Below are positions 8,449 through 16,373 of a stretch of 40,763 nucleotides of DNA, piece by piece (positions within the stretch are counted from its first letter, which is position 1; every line of letters begins with the position of its first letter). The stretch spans positions 1 to 40,763 of the forward strand of contig DATDCV010000137.1 of the NCBI GenBank assembly GCA_036524155.1, in the 5' to 3' direction. A program made the translations under genes and the position numbers. The notes under the pieces are model-generated. The model made no database searches and was not told the DNA's origin. It saw nothing but the letters and a program-made list of their open reading frames with translations. The stretch is from DATDCV01 sp036524155. Lineage in GTDB: Bacteria > Verrucomicrobiota > Verrucomicrobiia > Limisphaerales > UBA8199.

Positions 8449-9206
8449 GCGGTCAGGTTGACGGCTTGTTGCGCGTCGCGCAGGCGGCGCAGTTCCTCCT
8501 CGGCGCTGAGCCGATCAGTCACCTGGACATCGGTGACGATGCGGCCATCCCGCATAATGAGGTTCCGTTTCGTGTAGCGGGCGATGTCCAGCTCGTGGGT
8601 GACCATCACGATGGTGATGCCGCTCTCGTTCAATTTCTGAAAAACGCCCATGATTTCGATGCTGGTTTGGCTATCGAGGTTGCCAGTCGGTTCGTCCGCC
8701 AGCAGCAGCGACGGCTGGTTGACCAGCGCGCGCGCGATGGCGACGCGCTGCTGCTGTCCGCCGGAAAGCTGGTTGGGGTGGTGGCCGGCGCGCTCCGCGA
8801 GGTTGACCAGCGCGAGCGCCTGGATCGCCCGCTGGTGCTGGTCCCGGCCGGCCATGCCACGGTGCCAGTAGAGCATCGGCAGTTCAACATTCTCCAGCGC
8901 CGAGGTGCGGGCCAGAAGGTTGAATCCCTGGAAAATGAACCCGATCTTCTGGTTGCGGATGTCGGCCAATTCATCGCGGCTGAGCTTGGAAACATCGGTT
9001 CCGTCCAGCAGGTACAGTCCCTCGGTGGGCCGGTCGAGGCAGCCGATAATGTTCATCAACGTCGATTTGCCCGAGCCGCTGGCGCCCATGATCGCCACAA
9101 ACTCGCCGGCGGCGACCTCCGCCGAGACGCCGCGCACAGCATGGACCGCGACGCCGCCCGTCTGGTAGACCTTCTGAATGCTCTCGAGCTTAATGACCGT
9201 GCTCAT
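8445..9206 (-). CDS. ABC transporter ATP-binding protein, MacB/LolD type
   Basis: A 253-residue ATPase from ATG 9206 (MSTVIKLESIQKVYQTGGV). A longer frame from 9269 adds 21 residues that fit the family poorly. Walker A GASGSGKST is at ~41-49, the Q-loop IFQGFNLL at ~91, signature LSGGQ at 147-151, Walker B LLLADEPTGNLD at ~167-178, and the H-loop MVTHE later. It powers the permease encoded by the overlapping next gene. Sequence and context match MacB/LolD-like exporters, not importers. It follows the MFS gene by 22 nt and is presumably in one transcript with it. Confidence 0.93.
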   Translation of the reverse strand: MSTVIKLESIQKVYQTGGVAVHAVRGVSAEVAAGEFVAIMGASGSGKSTLMNIIGCLDRPTEGLYLLDGTDVSKLSRDELADIRNQKIGFIFQGFNLLARTSALENVELPMLYWHRGMAGRDQHQRAIQALALVNLAERAGHHPNQLSGGQQQRVAIARALVNQPSLLLADEPTGNLDSQTSIEIMGVFQKLNESGITIVMVTHELDIARYTKRNLIMRDGRIVTDVQVTDRLSAEEELRRLRDAQQAVNLTA

Positions 9207-9228
9207 CGCGAATGTTTCACCTGGCCTA

Positions 9229-10542
9229 TTACTCGCCGGCCTTTTCCGCCATTCTCCGCCGTCCCGCAAACCATACGATCAACGCCGAGAGCGCACAAAT
9301 GCCCGCGCCCGCGCCTATCGCCCACCGGACTCCGAAGTAGTGCGAGAGAGCGCCGGCCACCAGCCCGCCAGCCGGCGTCATGGCGCCGAAGATGAGCGCC
9401 CAAATCCCCATGACCCGCCCCCGCATTTCGTCCGACGAATCGGTCTGCAGCACGGTATTGATCGTCGAGAAAAACAGCAGCATGCCCCAGCCGCCCGCCG
9501 CCAGGAAAACCAGAGCCAAAACGTAGTGATTGACCACCGCCAGCAGCAGCAGCATCAATGCGAAAACCCCCAGCCCACCCAGCACCAGCAGCCGTCGGCT
9601 GAGAGTGCTGCCAAAAGTCGCGACCGTCAGGGCGCCGAGCAGGGCCCCCACGCCGTTGGCGCTGAGCAGCATGCCGTACTTCTCCTGCCCCACATGCAGC
9701 ACGTCGGTCGCGAACGCCGGCATCAGCACGGCGTAGGACCACCCAAAAATCCCGACGATCGCAAACAGGACCAGGCTGGCTCGCATGCGCCTGTGCTGCC
9801 ACACGTACTTGAGCCCTTCGGCGGAGTGCGCCCACGCCGACTCTGGCCTTTCGGGGCGCTCGAAGGCGGGCAACCGCATCAGCATTAATCCCGCGATCAC
9901 CGCGATGAAACTCAGGCCGTTCAGAAAGAAGCACATCGCAATCCCCACCTGCGCCATCAGGAAGCCCGCAACTGCCGGACCAATCACCCGGGCGCTGTTG
10001 ACAATCGAGCTGTTGAGAGAAATCGCGTTCATCAGGTCCTGGCGGCTGGTCATCTCCACCGTGAAGGCCTGCCGCGCCGGCATGTCGAACGCCATCGCCA
10101 GCCCCCCAAAGGCGGCCAGCACCAGTATGTGCCACGTTCGGATGACGTCCAGGCCGACCAGGGCCGCAAACACGAACGCCCCCACCATCAACGCGGTCTG
10201 GGTGCAGATTACGATCCGCCGTTTTGGGTGCCGGTCGGCGATCGATCCGCCCCACATCGAAAACAACATCATCGGCGCCGACCCCACGGCGCTCACCACG
10301 CCCAGCAGCATCTTCGAGCCCGTCAGCTCGTAAACCAGCCAGCCTTGCGCTGTGCTCTGCATCCAACTCCCGATGAGCGATATGAACTGGCCCCCAAAGA
10401 AGAGGCGGAAATTCCGGTGCCGCAGCGACGCAAAAGTCTGCCGCCACAACAAATGCCCCAGCACCACGCGCCGCGGCTGGCCCGTTACCTCCTCGGGCAC
10501 ACTGGCGACCAGGGAGGGTGGATTTCGGTCTTGTTCCGGCAT
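9229..10542 (-). CDS. MFS transporter, EntS/MFS_3-like
   Basis: A 437-residue integral membrane protein of the major facilitator superfamily. After a 35-residue hydrophilic start come LRHRNFRLFFGGQFISLIGSW and the loop 2-3 motif GSIADRHPKRR (variant of GxxxDRxGRR), followed by alternating hydrophobic helices consistent with 12 segments. It resembles the EntS-type (enterobactin exporter) MFS_3 branch that pumps small molecules outward. Start ATG 10542 is chosen because the family N-terminus follows it; no strong Shine-Dalgarno is visible. It sits between the adaptor gene (gap 104 nt) and the ATPase gene (gap 22 nt), so an MFS pump appears embedded in a MacAB-type operon. The substrate is unknown. 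Confidence 0.9.
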   Translation of the reverse strand: MPEQDRNPPSLVASVPEEVTGQPRRVVLGHLLWRQTFASLRHRNFRLFFGGQFISLIGSWMQSTAQGWLVYELTGSKMLLGVVSAVGSAPMMLFSMWGGSIADRHPKRRIVICTQTALMVGAFVFAALVGLDVIRTWHILVLAAFGGLAMAFDMPARQAFTVEMTSRQDLMNAISLNSSIVNSARVIGPAVAGFLMAQVGIAMCFFLNGLSFIAVIAGLMLMRLPAFERPERPESAWAHSAEGLKYVWQHRRMRASLVLFAIVGIFGWSYAVLMPAFATDVLHVGQEKYGMLLSANGVGALLGALTVATFGSTLSRRLLVLGGLGVFALMLLLLAVVNHYVLALVFLAAGGWGMLLFFSTINTVLQTDSSDEMRGRVMGIWALIFGAMTPAGGLVAGALSHYFGVRWAIGAGAGICALSALIVWFAGRRRMAEKAGE

Positions 10543-10646
10543 CGAGCATCAAAGTAAGGGCTGGGGCGGACCTGGCAAGCCGACCCCTCGCCTCAAAATA
10601 ACCCGGCACCAACAGGCAGCCAGGAGCCGCCGGGGCGGCTCTCTGC

Positions 10647-12020
10647 TTAGAACCGTCGGAAGCCCCCGCCAAACGGGTTGGCAGCCGGGCGCGAGGAATC
10701 CGACGGCGCGATCATGCTGGTGACCACCTGGGCGCCTTCCTCGACCCCCTCCACCACCTCGGTCATGACTCCGTCGCTGATGCCGGTCTTAATCTGGACA
10801 GGTTGCGGTTTCAATTCCGAGGGATCGCTGGAGCTGCTCCGTGCCGGAAGGACGTAAACGGTCCGGGTCACTTGCTTGTCCTGTTTCGGGCGGCGCGCGC
10901 CACCCGCTCCCCCTTCACCACCCTGTCCGCGCCGCTCGCCGCCGCCAAAAGCCGCAGACCCGCCGCCGCCGCCGCCCATCCCGCCGCGCATTCCCCCAGG
11001 CCGACCCGCCCCCTCGCCTCCGCTCCGCGAACCCTGGCCCATCGCCTGCAGCCCCGGCGCGTTGGTCCTTGTCTCGGCCGCCACGACATCCGCCGGCCGG
11101 AAGCGCAAGGCCGCGTTCGGGATCCGAAGCGCATTATTGCGTTCCGCGATGACGATCGAGACGTTGGCCGTCATGCCGGGCAGCAGCTTCAGGTCGGCGT
11201 TATTCACCTGAATCACACAGTCGTAGCTGATGACATTCTGGTTCGTGATCGCGCCATACCGCACCTGGGACACTTTGCCCTGGAACGTCCGGTAAGGATA
11301 AGCGTCCACCGTGAAATTGACGTCCTGATTGGTCGCGACGCCGCCAATGTCCGCTTCCGACACCAGCGCGTCGATCTGCATCTGCTTCAGGTCCCCCGCG
11401 ATCAGAAACAGCGTCGGCGTGTTGAAGCTGGCGGCGACGGTTTGCCCCACATCGACGTTCCGCGAAACGACCACGCCGTCCACCGGGGCGAAAATCGTGC
11501 AGTAGGAAAGCTGCACTTTGGCGTTCTGCAGACTCGCTTCGTCGCTCTGCACCACCGCTTGCGCCTGCTTCAACTGTGCCAGCGCCGTATCGTGGTCCGA
11601 ACTCGATACCAGGTTGTTTTTGAACAATTCCTCGGAGCGCTTGGCCTGGACCTCGGCCAGCGCCAGGTTCGCTTTGGCATTTGCCAGCTCGGCCTCGGCT
11701 TTCAGCACGTTGACCTTGTAAGTCGAGGGATCGATCAGTGCGATAACCTCATTGGAATGAACCACCGAGTTGAAGTCGGCAAAGAGTTCACGGACGATGC
11801 CGGAGATCTGGCTGCCGACCTGAACGTTGACGACAGGCGCCAGTTGCCCGGTGGCAGTCACCGCCTGCACCAAATCCCCGCGCGTCACGGCTCCGGTCTG
11901 GTACTCCGTAGCGGCCGAGCCCCGGTGTTTGAGATAATACACCGCCCCGGCGCTCCCGCCGCCGAGCAGCAACAGAATTACCAGCCATTTGCCCCACGCA
12001 AACTTCTTACCGTTGGCCAT
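10647..12020 (-). CDS. Periplasmic adaptor subunit, MacA/RND type (HlyD family)
   Basis: A 457-residue membrane-fusion protein. It has an N-terminal anchor at ~11-30 (WLVILLLLGGGSAGAVYYL) and a beta-barrel/lipoyl part with VTATGQLAPVVNVQVGSQISG (~53-74). An alpha-helical hairpin spans ~95-165, and the lipoyl return CTIFAPVDGVVVSRNVDVG follows. A barrel domain ends in LLPGMTANVSIVIAER and IPNAALRFRP. An unusual low-complexity insert rich in Gly, Arg and Ser (~320-375) then interrupts the membrane-proximal region before YVLPARSSS. It links the inner-membrane ABC transporter to an outer-membrane channel. It is the first gene of the operon continuing with MFS, ATPase and permease. Confidence 0.92.
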   Translation of the reverse strand: MANGKKFAWGKWLVILLLLGGGSAGAVYYLKHRGSAATEYQTGAVTRGDLVQAVTATGQLAPVVNVQVGSQISGIVRELFADFNSVVHSNEVIALIDPSTYKVNVLKAEAELANAKANLALAEVQAKRSEELFKNNLVSSSDHDTALAQLKQAQAVVQSDEASLQNAKVQLSYCTIFAPVDGVVVSRNVDVGQTVAASFNTPTLFLIAGDLKQMQIDALVSEADIGGVATNQDVNFTVDAYPYRTFQGKVSQVRYGAITNQNVISYDCVIQVNNADLKLLPGMTANVSIVIAERNNALRIPNAALRFRPADVVAAETRTNAPGLQAMGQGSRSGGEGAGRPGGMRGGMGGGGGGSAAFGGGERRGQGGEGGAGGARRPKQDKQVTRTVYVLPARSSSSDPSELKPQPVQIKTGISDGVMTEVVEGVEEGAQVVTSMIAPSDSSRPAANPFGGGFRRF

Positions 12021-12291
12021 AGGCCTTTCGCATCACCTTTCTTCTAACACAGACCAACTCCTGCATTGGCAGGTTACGTTATCCACCGCGAAAGTCCACG
12101 ACCTTCCGGGAACGCGCCTCCTGTTTTAGCACTCCCTCCACTTTGTCCACCACTTTGTCTTGCACTTTGTCGTTGGTTCCACCCGGGTCGTTGCGCTCAT
12201 CCAGGAAAACGATGGGACAAACTCCGGGACGAAGCGCCAGACGAAGTAGTCGCCAGTCGCAACGAGGATTACTCGCGCCCCCTTCGTGACA
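12021..12291. other. Intergenic region upstream of the efflux operon and tRNA-Gly
   Basis: With the tRNA promoter this makes a gene-free stretch of about 309 bases. It should contain the promoter of the minus-strand efflux operon, but I see no convincing -35/-10 pair for it. A 12-bp-period tandem repeat lies at 12139-12174. The minus-strand open frame crossing it is an artefact of the tRNA (see rejected items). Confidence 0.6.
12139..12174. repeat. Three tandem 12-bp units beginning CACTTTGTC
   Basis: CACTTTGTC starts at 12139, 12151 and 12163, exactly 12 bp apart, with the last three bases of each unit differing. The repeats lie about 120 bp upstream of the efflux operon start. They could be a binding-site array for a regulator or a slippage product. 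Confidence 0.6.
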
Positions 12292-12319
12292 TTGACAATC
12301 CAGGGCTTCCCGTTAGTAT
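12292..12319 (+). promoter_or_regulatory. Sigma-70-type promoter of tRNA-Gly
   Basis: A consensus -35 TTGACA (12292-12297) is followed after 16 bp by TAGTAT (12314-12319), matching TATAAT at four of six positions. The predicted start falls a few bases before the mature tRNA 5' end at 12330. Confidence 0.55.
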
Positions 12320-12329
12320 TTCCCTGAGC

Positions 12330-12403
12330 GCGGGTGTAGTTCAATGGTAGAACGGAAGCCTTCCAAGCTTCACACGTGGGTTCGATTCCCATCACCCGCT
12401 CCA
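12330..12403 (+). tRNA. tRNA-Gly (anticodon TCC)
   Basis: The acceptor stem GCGGGTG (12330-12336) pairs with CACCCGC (12393-12399), followed by T and an encoded CCA (12401-12403). The D arm reads GTTC-AATGGTA-GAAC. The anticodon arm is GAAGC-CTTCCAA-GCTTC, giving anticodon TCC (reads GGA). The T arm contains GTTCGATTC. All arms fold without irregularity. Confidence 0.96.
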
Positions 12404-12541
12404 CACCAGCGTTCGAGCAGTTAACCAAAGGTATGGCGCTGAGGTGGATTTGCCTGGGAGGCATGAAGAATGCCACCGGGAAGCTCCTCGCGAACCAACG
12501 CGGGGTAGAACAGGCATTCAAGTCGCCCTGAGCTTCTCCCA

Positions 12542-12976
12542 ATGAACTCAAATCCGCCAACCCAGCCGGAAAAGACGGACGAGCAGCATTTAAAGCTCCT
12601 GTCCATCTTTCACTATATTGTGGCGGGATTGGCAGCTTTGTTCGCTTGTTTCCCGCTGATTCATCTGGCGATGGGGCTGTTCATGGTCCTTGCGCCAGAG
12701 AAGTTCGGTTCGCCAAATAATCAACCTCCTGCCTTCATCGGCTGGTTCTTCGTTGCATTCGCCTCGTTGTTCATCTTGGCAGGGTGGACGTTCACGGTTT
12801 TCGTGCTCCTGGCCGGGAGGTTTATCGCTCGTCGAGTGCACTACAGGTCCTGTTTCGTCATGGCGTGTGTGGAGTGCATCTTCATGCCGTTCGGCACAGT
12901 TCTTGGCGCGTTCACCATAATCGTGCTAATCCGCCAATCGGTTAAGCAGCTGTTCGAGCCGAGACCCTCCTGGTGA
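12542..12976 (+). CDS. Hypothetical membrane protein
   Basis: A 144-residue protein of unknown function. A polar N-terminus (MNSNPPTQPEKTDEQHLKLL) is followed by strongly hydrophobic segments at ~25-50, 66-90 and 104-128. A basic loop (RFIARRVHYRS) precedes the last helix. It resembles small multi-spanning proteins of Verrucomicrobiota and Planctomycetes that start with a QHLK-L-IFHYIVAG motif. It lacks a clear Shine-Dalgarno. Its stop overlaps a possible GTG start of the next gene (GTGA), and the more likely next ATG is 8 nt on, so the two are probably cotranscribed. Confidence 0.72.
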   Translation: MNSNPPTQPEKTDEQHLKLLSIFHYIVAGLAALFACFPLIHLAMGLFMVLAPEKFGSPNNQPPAFIGWFFVAFASLFILAGWTFTVFVLLAGRFIARRVHYRSCFVMACVECIFMPFGTVLGAFTIIVLIRQSVKQLFEPRPSW

Positions 12977-12984
12977 GAAGCGCC

Positions 12985-13671
12985 ATGAGTAAATGGCTGA
13001 AGCACCACCGTATTCTCCTCGGGCTGTCAGCCTTGGTCTCCGCCATTCTCACATCAGGAGTTCTCGTTTGGCATGAATCGGCTGAACCCATCTATCGAGG
13101 TCACTGTCTTTCAGAATGGCTGGATGCGTATGACACGAACCTTCGGTTTGAAGAGGGGGACGGAAGACGCAAATTCAACGATGCCGAAATCGAGACCGCG
13201 TTAAACGCGCTTGGCGAAAGCGTCTTGCCACGGCTGCTCAAATGGGTCCGTGCGAAGGATTTTCCATACCAAAGGAAAGCGAACCGGCTCCTTGAGCGAC
13301 AACGCTGGATTCGATTTCGTTTCACAGATGCCATGAGCAAACAGTGCTTGGCCTCAAGGGGATTTCAGTTCTACGGTTGCTTCACGAAGCCTCTTCAACC
13401 GGCCTTGATTCGAATGACGTTTAGTCGAGACCCTGACCTGCGCGACATCGCGTACGAATGCTTTTACTTTTCCCGGCCGGATAGACAAGTGTTTTTGCCG
13501 GTCGCGTACAGGGGATTAAAAGAAAGCAGTGTTGCCGAGATGACAGCTCAATGGCTGGTGGAACGATTTCCTGAAGACGCTGAACAGGCAGGTATGCGGT
13601 CACGTTTCCCGCAGTTCTACTCTGTGGAGGGCGAAAAAACGAATCAAACCTCGGCCGCTAAACTCGAATAG
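12985..13671 (+). CDS. Hypothetical membrane-anchored protein, possibly HEAT-like
   Basis: About 228 residues from ATG 12985 (MSKWLKHHRILLGLSALVSAIL); GTG 12973 would add four residues and overlap the previous stop. A signal anchor at ~8-30 is followed by EPIYRGHCLSEWLDAY. The NALGESVLPRLLKWV segment resembles verrucomicrobial secreted proteins with HEAT-like helical repeats (pattern ALGE...P.LLK). No catalytic motif is visible. Its function is unknown. It likely forms a pair with the preceding membrane protein. Confidence 0.7.
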   Translation: MSKWLKHHRILLGLSALVSAILTSGVLVWHESAEPIYRGHCLSEWLDAYDTNLRFEEGDGRRKFNDAEIETALNALGESVLPRLLKWVRAKDFPYQRKANRLLERQRWIRFRFTDAMSKQCLASRGFQFYGCFTKPLQPALIRMTFSRDPDLRDIAYECFYFSRPDRQVFLPVAYRGLKESSVAEMTAQWLVERFPEDAEQAGMRSRFPQFYSVEGEKTNQTSAAKLE

Positions 13672-13746
13672 ATGCTGCGGTTACATGAATATTCATCCGG
13701 AATCACTTGACCTGTGCACTAGCGGATTTTTGTTGAGGAAGAATTC

Positions 13747-13968
13747 TCAGATGACTGGCAGAGCCCCCAATTTTCGGCCAAGAATGAAAGGCCAACCGAA
13801 GAAATAAAACACCCATTGCACCACTTGCCCCCAAAAATCTAGACCCGAGGGGTGTGGTGAGAAGCCCATCGTGAAGAGCATTCCGGCAAACCAAGGAATG
13901 CCCCACGATAAAGCCACCCTGACGTTTACTTTGTTTTCAACCTTCTTCGGCTCGTTCTGATCGCTCAT
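13747..13968 (-). CDS. Small hypothetical membrane protein (73 aa)
   Basis: The start MSDQNEPKKVENKVNVRVALS is polar, then two hydrophobic stretches follow (IPWFAGMLFTMGFS and GQVVQWVFYFFGWPFIL). The charged head plus two short helices suggests an inner-membrane protein with no recognised family. It could be a chance frame; the clean polar-then-hydrophobic organisation argues it is real. It lies alone between two converging or unrelated genes. Confidence 0.5.
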   Translation of the reverse strand: MSDQNEPKKVENKVNVRVALSWGIPWFAGMLFTMGFSPHPSGLDFWGQVVQWVFYFFGWPFILGRKLGALPVI

Positions 13969-14070
13969 ATGGTGACTGAATCGAACAGACGATATGCGCA
14001 GGTCAGGTCGTTGCGCTATTACAATCCAAGACCCTGGTTGGAACGAAAAACGGTACGCCTCCGGAACCTC

Positions 14071-14670
14071 CTATGGCTTGGTATATCGAAACGACCGCAG
14101 CGTGGGCTCCATCAGTGGTTTAACGGCGGCCTCCGACGCCGGCGGGTACTGAGTCAAAAAGACCAATACCGGTCGGTTGACGATGCCCATCGAAACGTCC
14201 CAGCAGAATGCCTGATAAAAGAACTCGACGCCGCCCAGCAAGTAAGTGAACCCGCGTCCAGTGCGTTCCTTGTCGCCGATGCGCAACTTCACGTCTCGAA
14301 TTTTTTCGACTTTGGCTCCGGCGCCCTTCATGCCCTTTTGCATCCCTTCCACGAGGGCTTTCCCATAAATGTCGCCGCGCATCGGGAAGGTGGCCCGCTG
14401 GATGGTGAACACCAGGTTGCTGCAACCTGTGAGATTGAGCGTCACGATGTCGTTGGTTTTTACCACTTCGACTTTCAGGGTGGGGTCGTAATCAAAACTG
14501 AACCCGTCCTGGTCGTAATGCTGGGGCTCCGCTGCCCGGGCAGTGAATCCGGACAGGCTAACCAGCGCCAGCGCGCTTAGCAGCGCGATTAGAGGCTGGC
14601 GGTCGATCCCTGCAAACCGTGCCACGCTTTTGCGTGTCGCAACGGATGGATGTTTTTCAACACGCTTCAT
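14071..14670 (-). CDS. Secreted hypothetical protein
   Basis: A 199-residue protein with an N-terminal export signal: a long basic start, then a hydrophobic core LIALLSALALVSLSGF and a probable cleavage after TARA. The mature part begins with HYDQDGFSFDYDPTLKVEV. That opening and the later TLNLTGCSNLVFTIQRA and PTLRSFRY resemble PsbP/DcrB-like small beta-sheet domains. This is pattern similarity only. It is probably periplasmic. No operon partner is close on the same strand. Confidence 0.65.
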   Translation of the reverse strand: MKRVEKHPSVATRKSVARFAGIDRQPLIALLSALALVSLSGFTARAAEPQHYDQDGFSFDYDPTLKVEVVKTNDIVTLNLTGCSNLVFTIQRATFPMRGDIYGKALVEGMQKGMKGAGAKVEKIRDVKLRIGDKERTGRGFTYLLGGVEFFYQAFCWDVSMGIVNRPVLVFLTQYPPASEAAVKPLMEPTLRSFRYTKP

Positions 14671-14902
14671 GTGCCTGAGGGTATCTTCCGAGCCGGGCCA
14701 GTCAAGCCGCCGCCAGGCTCACACGAAGTTTCCGCCGTTCACTCATTACGAGGGCGCTGGGATTTCGAATGACGACGTTGTCACGAAGAAGGCCGCAGTA
14801 CGTTGAACAGTCTGCCAAGAGGTCGGTGCTTCCGCGCCGAACAATGCAGGCTCTTGACCGGGCACGCGCCGAGCGCCAACTTCCTCGAACACTTTCGTTC
14901 TC
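14671..14902. other. Divergent intergenic region
   Basis: This 232-bp gap separates the minus-strand secreted protein from the thioredoxin-like gene. It should hold promoters for both, but no persuasive -35/-10 pair or repeat was recognised. Confidence 0.4.
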
Positions 14903-15397
14903 ATGAATGCCAAACTCATGCTGGAGGTCCTCCTTCCGATGCTGGTTCTATCGCTTGCCGCCCCCGCAACTTCGATCCCGGCTGAGGTCCCCAAGGAAGG
15001 TCGGCCAAAGCTCTATGACGAATCGCTCGACGGCCAGAAACAAATCAGCGACGCCATGGCGGAGGCCAGGAAAGACAACAAACGCATCCTGATTCAATTC
15101 GGCGCGAACTGGTGCGGCTGGTGTCACAAGCTGCATAAGCTCTTTGAGACCGACAAGGCCGTCAGCGAGCAACTGAAGACCGGTTACACCCTCATCCTGG
15201 TCGATGTGAACAAAGGCCATAACGCGAACCTGGTCGCCAGCTTCCAGGCAGATAAGCTGGGGCTTCCTTCCCTTGTGGTCCTTGATTCGGAAGGGAAGCA
15301 CCTGGCCACCAAGAACACCGCCGAACTCGAAGAAGGCGACCATCACAGTCCACAGAAGGTCCTGGCGTTCTTGAAAGCATGGGCGCCGAAAAAATGA
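14903..15397 (+). CDS. Secreted thioredoxin-fold protein
   Basis: A 164-residue protein with an N-terminal signal sequence (LMLEVLLPMLVLSLAAPATS). The thioredoxin-like domain starts near residue 45. Its active site ANWCGWCHKLHKL has C71 and C74 in a CGWC arrangement, typical of the Thioredoxin_7/DsbD-gamma-like group. The cis-proline segment GLPSLVVLDSEGK is present. It probably acts as a periplasmic thiol reductase or disulfide exchanger; the partner is unknown. Its stop overlaps the start of the next small lipoprotein gene (ATGA), suggesting coupled translation. Confidence 0.88.
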   Translation: MNAKLMLEVLLPMLVLSLAAPATSIPAEVPKEGRPKLYDESLDGQKQISDAMAEARKDNKRILIQFGANWCGWCHKLHKLFETDKAVSEQLKTGYTLILVDVNKGHNANLVASFQADKLGLPSLVVLDSEGKHLATKNTAELEEGDHHSPQKVLAFLKAWAPKK

Positions 15398-15615
15398 AGG
15401 CCGTCGCTGTGCTGGCACTGCTCGCCGGCTGCTTCGGGTGCCATCATTCCGCCCGCCACACCCGGCCCGAGGCTGCCTACCCCAGGGAACCCGTTCGACC
15501 ACGCAGCCCGAAGTTGACGCTAACGACAAACAGCACCGGGCCAATCAGGTACCAATGGGCGTCGACGAACCTCCCTGACGGCACCAGGGTGTTCCAGTTC
15601 AAGCCTGAGCCATGA
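15394..15615 (+). CDS. Small putative lipoprotein (73 aa)
   Basis: ATG 15394 overlaps the thioredoxin-like gene stop by 4 nt. The N-terminus MKAVAVLALLAGCFGC contains a lipobox-like LLAGC, so lipidation at Cys13 is likely. The remainder is short and polar and ends FQFKPEP. No family is recognised. The overlap suggests it is expressed with the thioredoxin-like protein. Confidence 0.6.
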   Translation: MKAVAVLALLAGCFGCHHSARHTRPEAAYPREPVRPRSPKLTLTTNSTGPIRYQWASTNLPDGTRVFQFKPEP

Positions 15616-15728
15616 AGGGCTTGAACGCGATTTTCGCCGGGCGTTGAGTTTTTGATCTCGCTGCGGAAGGACTTCCAAGGCTGCGCTGGTTGCTTTACAG
15701 CCTCGAACAAAAGGTTAGCCTCGGGCAT

Positions 15729-16217
15729 ATGATGAGTGCCGACAAGGAAATGGAACTGGCGGCATTGATAATTCTCGCCGCCACAGGGTTAGTTATCTAT
15801 CGCGCTGTTAAATGGGTGATGAACGCACCTCGCACAGCGGACCCGTGGGGGCCGGAGGTTGAAGGTTTGGCGAACGACGACCGAGCGGTCCCGTTATGCC
15901 ATCATTGTTTCACGCCGCAGGAGCACAATGGGTGGTTTTGTCCTGAGTGCGGCTGCACGGTGGGACCTTACTGCAATTATATGCCTTACGTTTACATTTT
16001 TTCCCAGGGCGAGGTCCTTCGCAGCGGCACCATGGGATCTCTCAGGAAAGGGCCGCTTATCCTGGCCGGCTACGTCCTGTTTTCGATTGCGATGTTCCTG
16101 GAGGCGGCGCCTTTCTTATTGTTGGCGCCCGTCTATTGGTTCCTTTTGTTTGTCAATTCCAAACGGACCGCTAATACGCTCGACACAGCGGCGGAGATCG
16201 GTGAAGGGCCGATCTAA
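15729..16217 (+). CDS. Hypothetical membrane protein with zinc-ribbon-like CxxC pairs
   Basis: About 162 residues from ATG 15729 (a second ATG follows immediately; an upstream TTG at 15690 is less likely). An N-terminal helix (ELAALIILAATGLVIYRAV) leads to a cysteine cluster: LCHHCFTPQEHNGWFCPECG provides CxxC-x11-CxxC, a treble-clef/zinc-ribbon pattern. A further GPYCNY follows. Two C-terminal helices (LILAGYVLFSIAMFLEAA and PFLLLAPVYWFLLFV) complete it. It is probably an inner-membrane protein binding zinc. Its function is unknown. Confidence 0.68.
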   Translation: MMSADKEMELAALIILAATGLVIYRAVKWVMNAPRTADPWGPEVEGLANDDRAVPLCHHCFTPQEHNGWFCPECGCTVGPYCNYMPYVYIFSQGEVLRSGTMGSLRKGPLILAGYVLFSIAMFLEAAPFLLLAPVYWFLLFVNSKRTANTLDTAAEIGEGPI

Positions 16218-16243
16218 ATCTCCGATTCCGTTCACATTCTGCG

Positions 16244-16275
16244 CCGGCGCGCGGACTTCAGTCCGCAGCAACACG
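16244..16275. repeat. 31-bp palindromic element, intergenic copy
   Basis: GCGGACTTCAGTCCGC (16251-16266) is a perfect 7+2+7 palindrome. The flanked unit 16244-16275 matches the reverse complement of 23974-24005 with about three differences over 31 nt. Here it lies between two genes, directly after the zinc-ribbon gene, where it might also act as a terminator hairpin. Confidence 0.8.
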
Positions 16276-16373
16276 CGCCAACCGGGGGCTTTAGCATTCC
16301 AAAGGCAATGGCCGGTCGGGGAATACCGCTGAGAAACCTTTACACGGCCGGTTTTGTCTGATTTGGTGCGCCC

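Noticed and set aside
9203..10672. 489-residue minus-strand frame covering the MFS gene
   Set aside because: It is another register of the MFS coding sequence, low-complexity Ala/Gly/Arg, with no membrane pattern.
12126..12560. 144-residue minus-strand open frame across the tRNA
   Set aside because: It contains MGIEPTCEAWKASVLPLNYT, the well-known false translation of the antisense of a tRNA-Gly gene.
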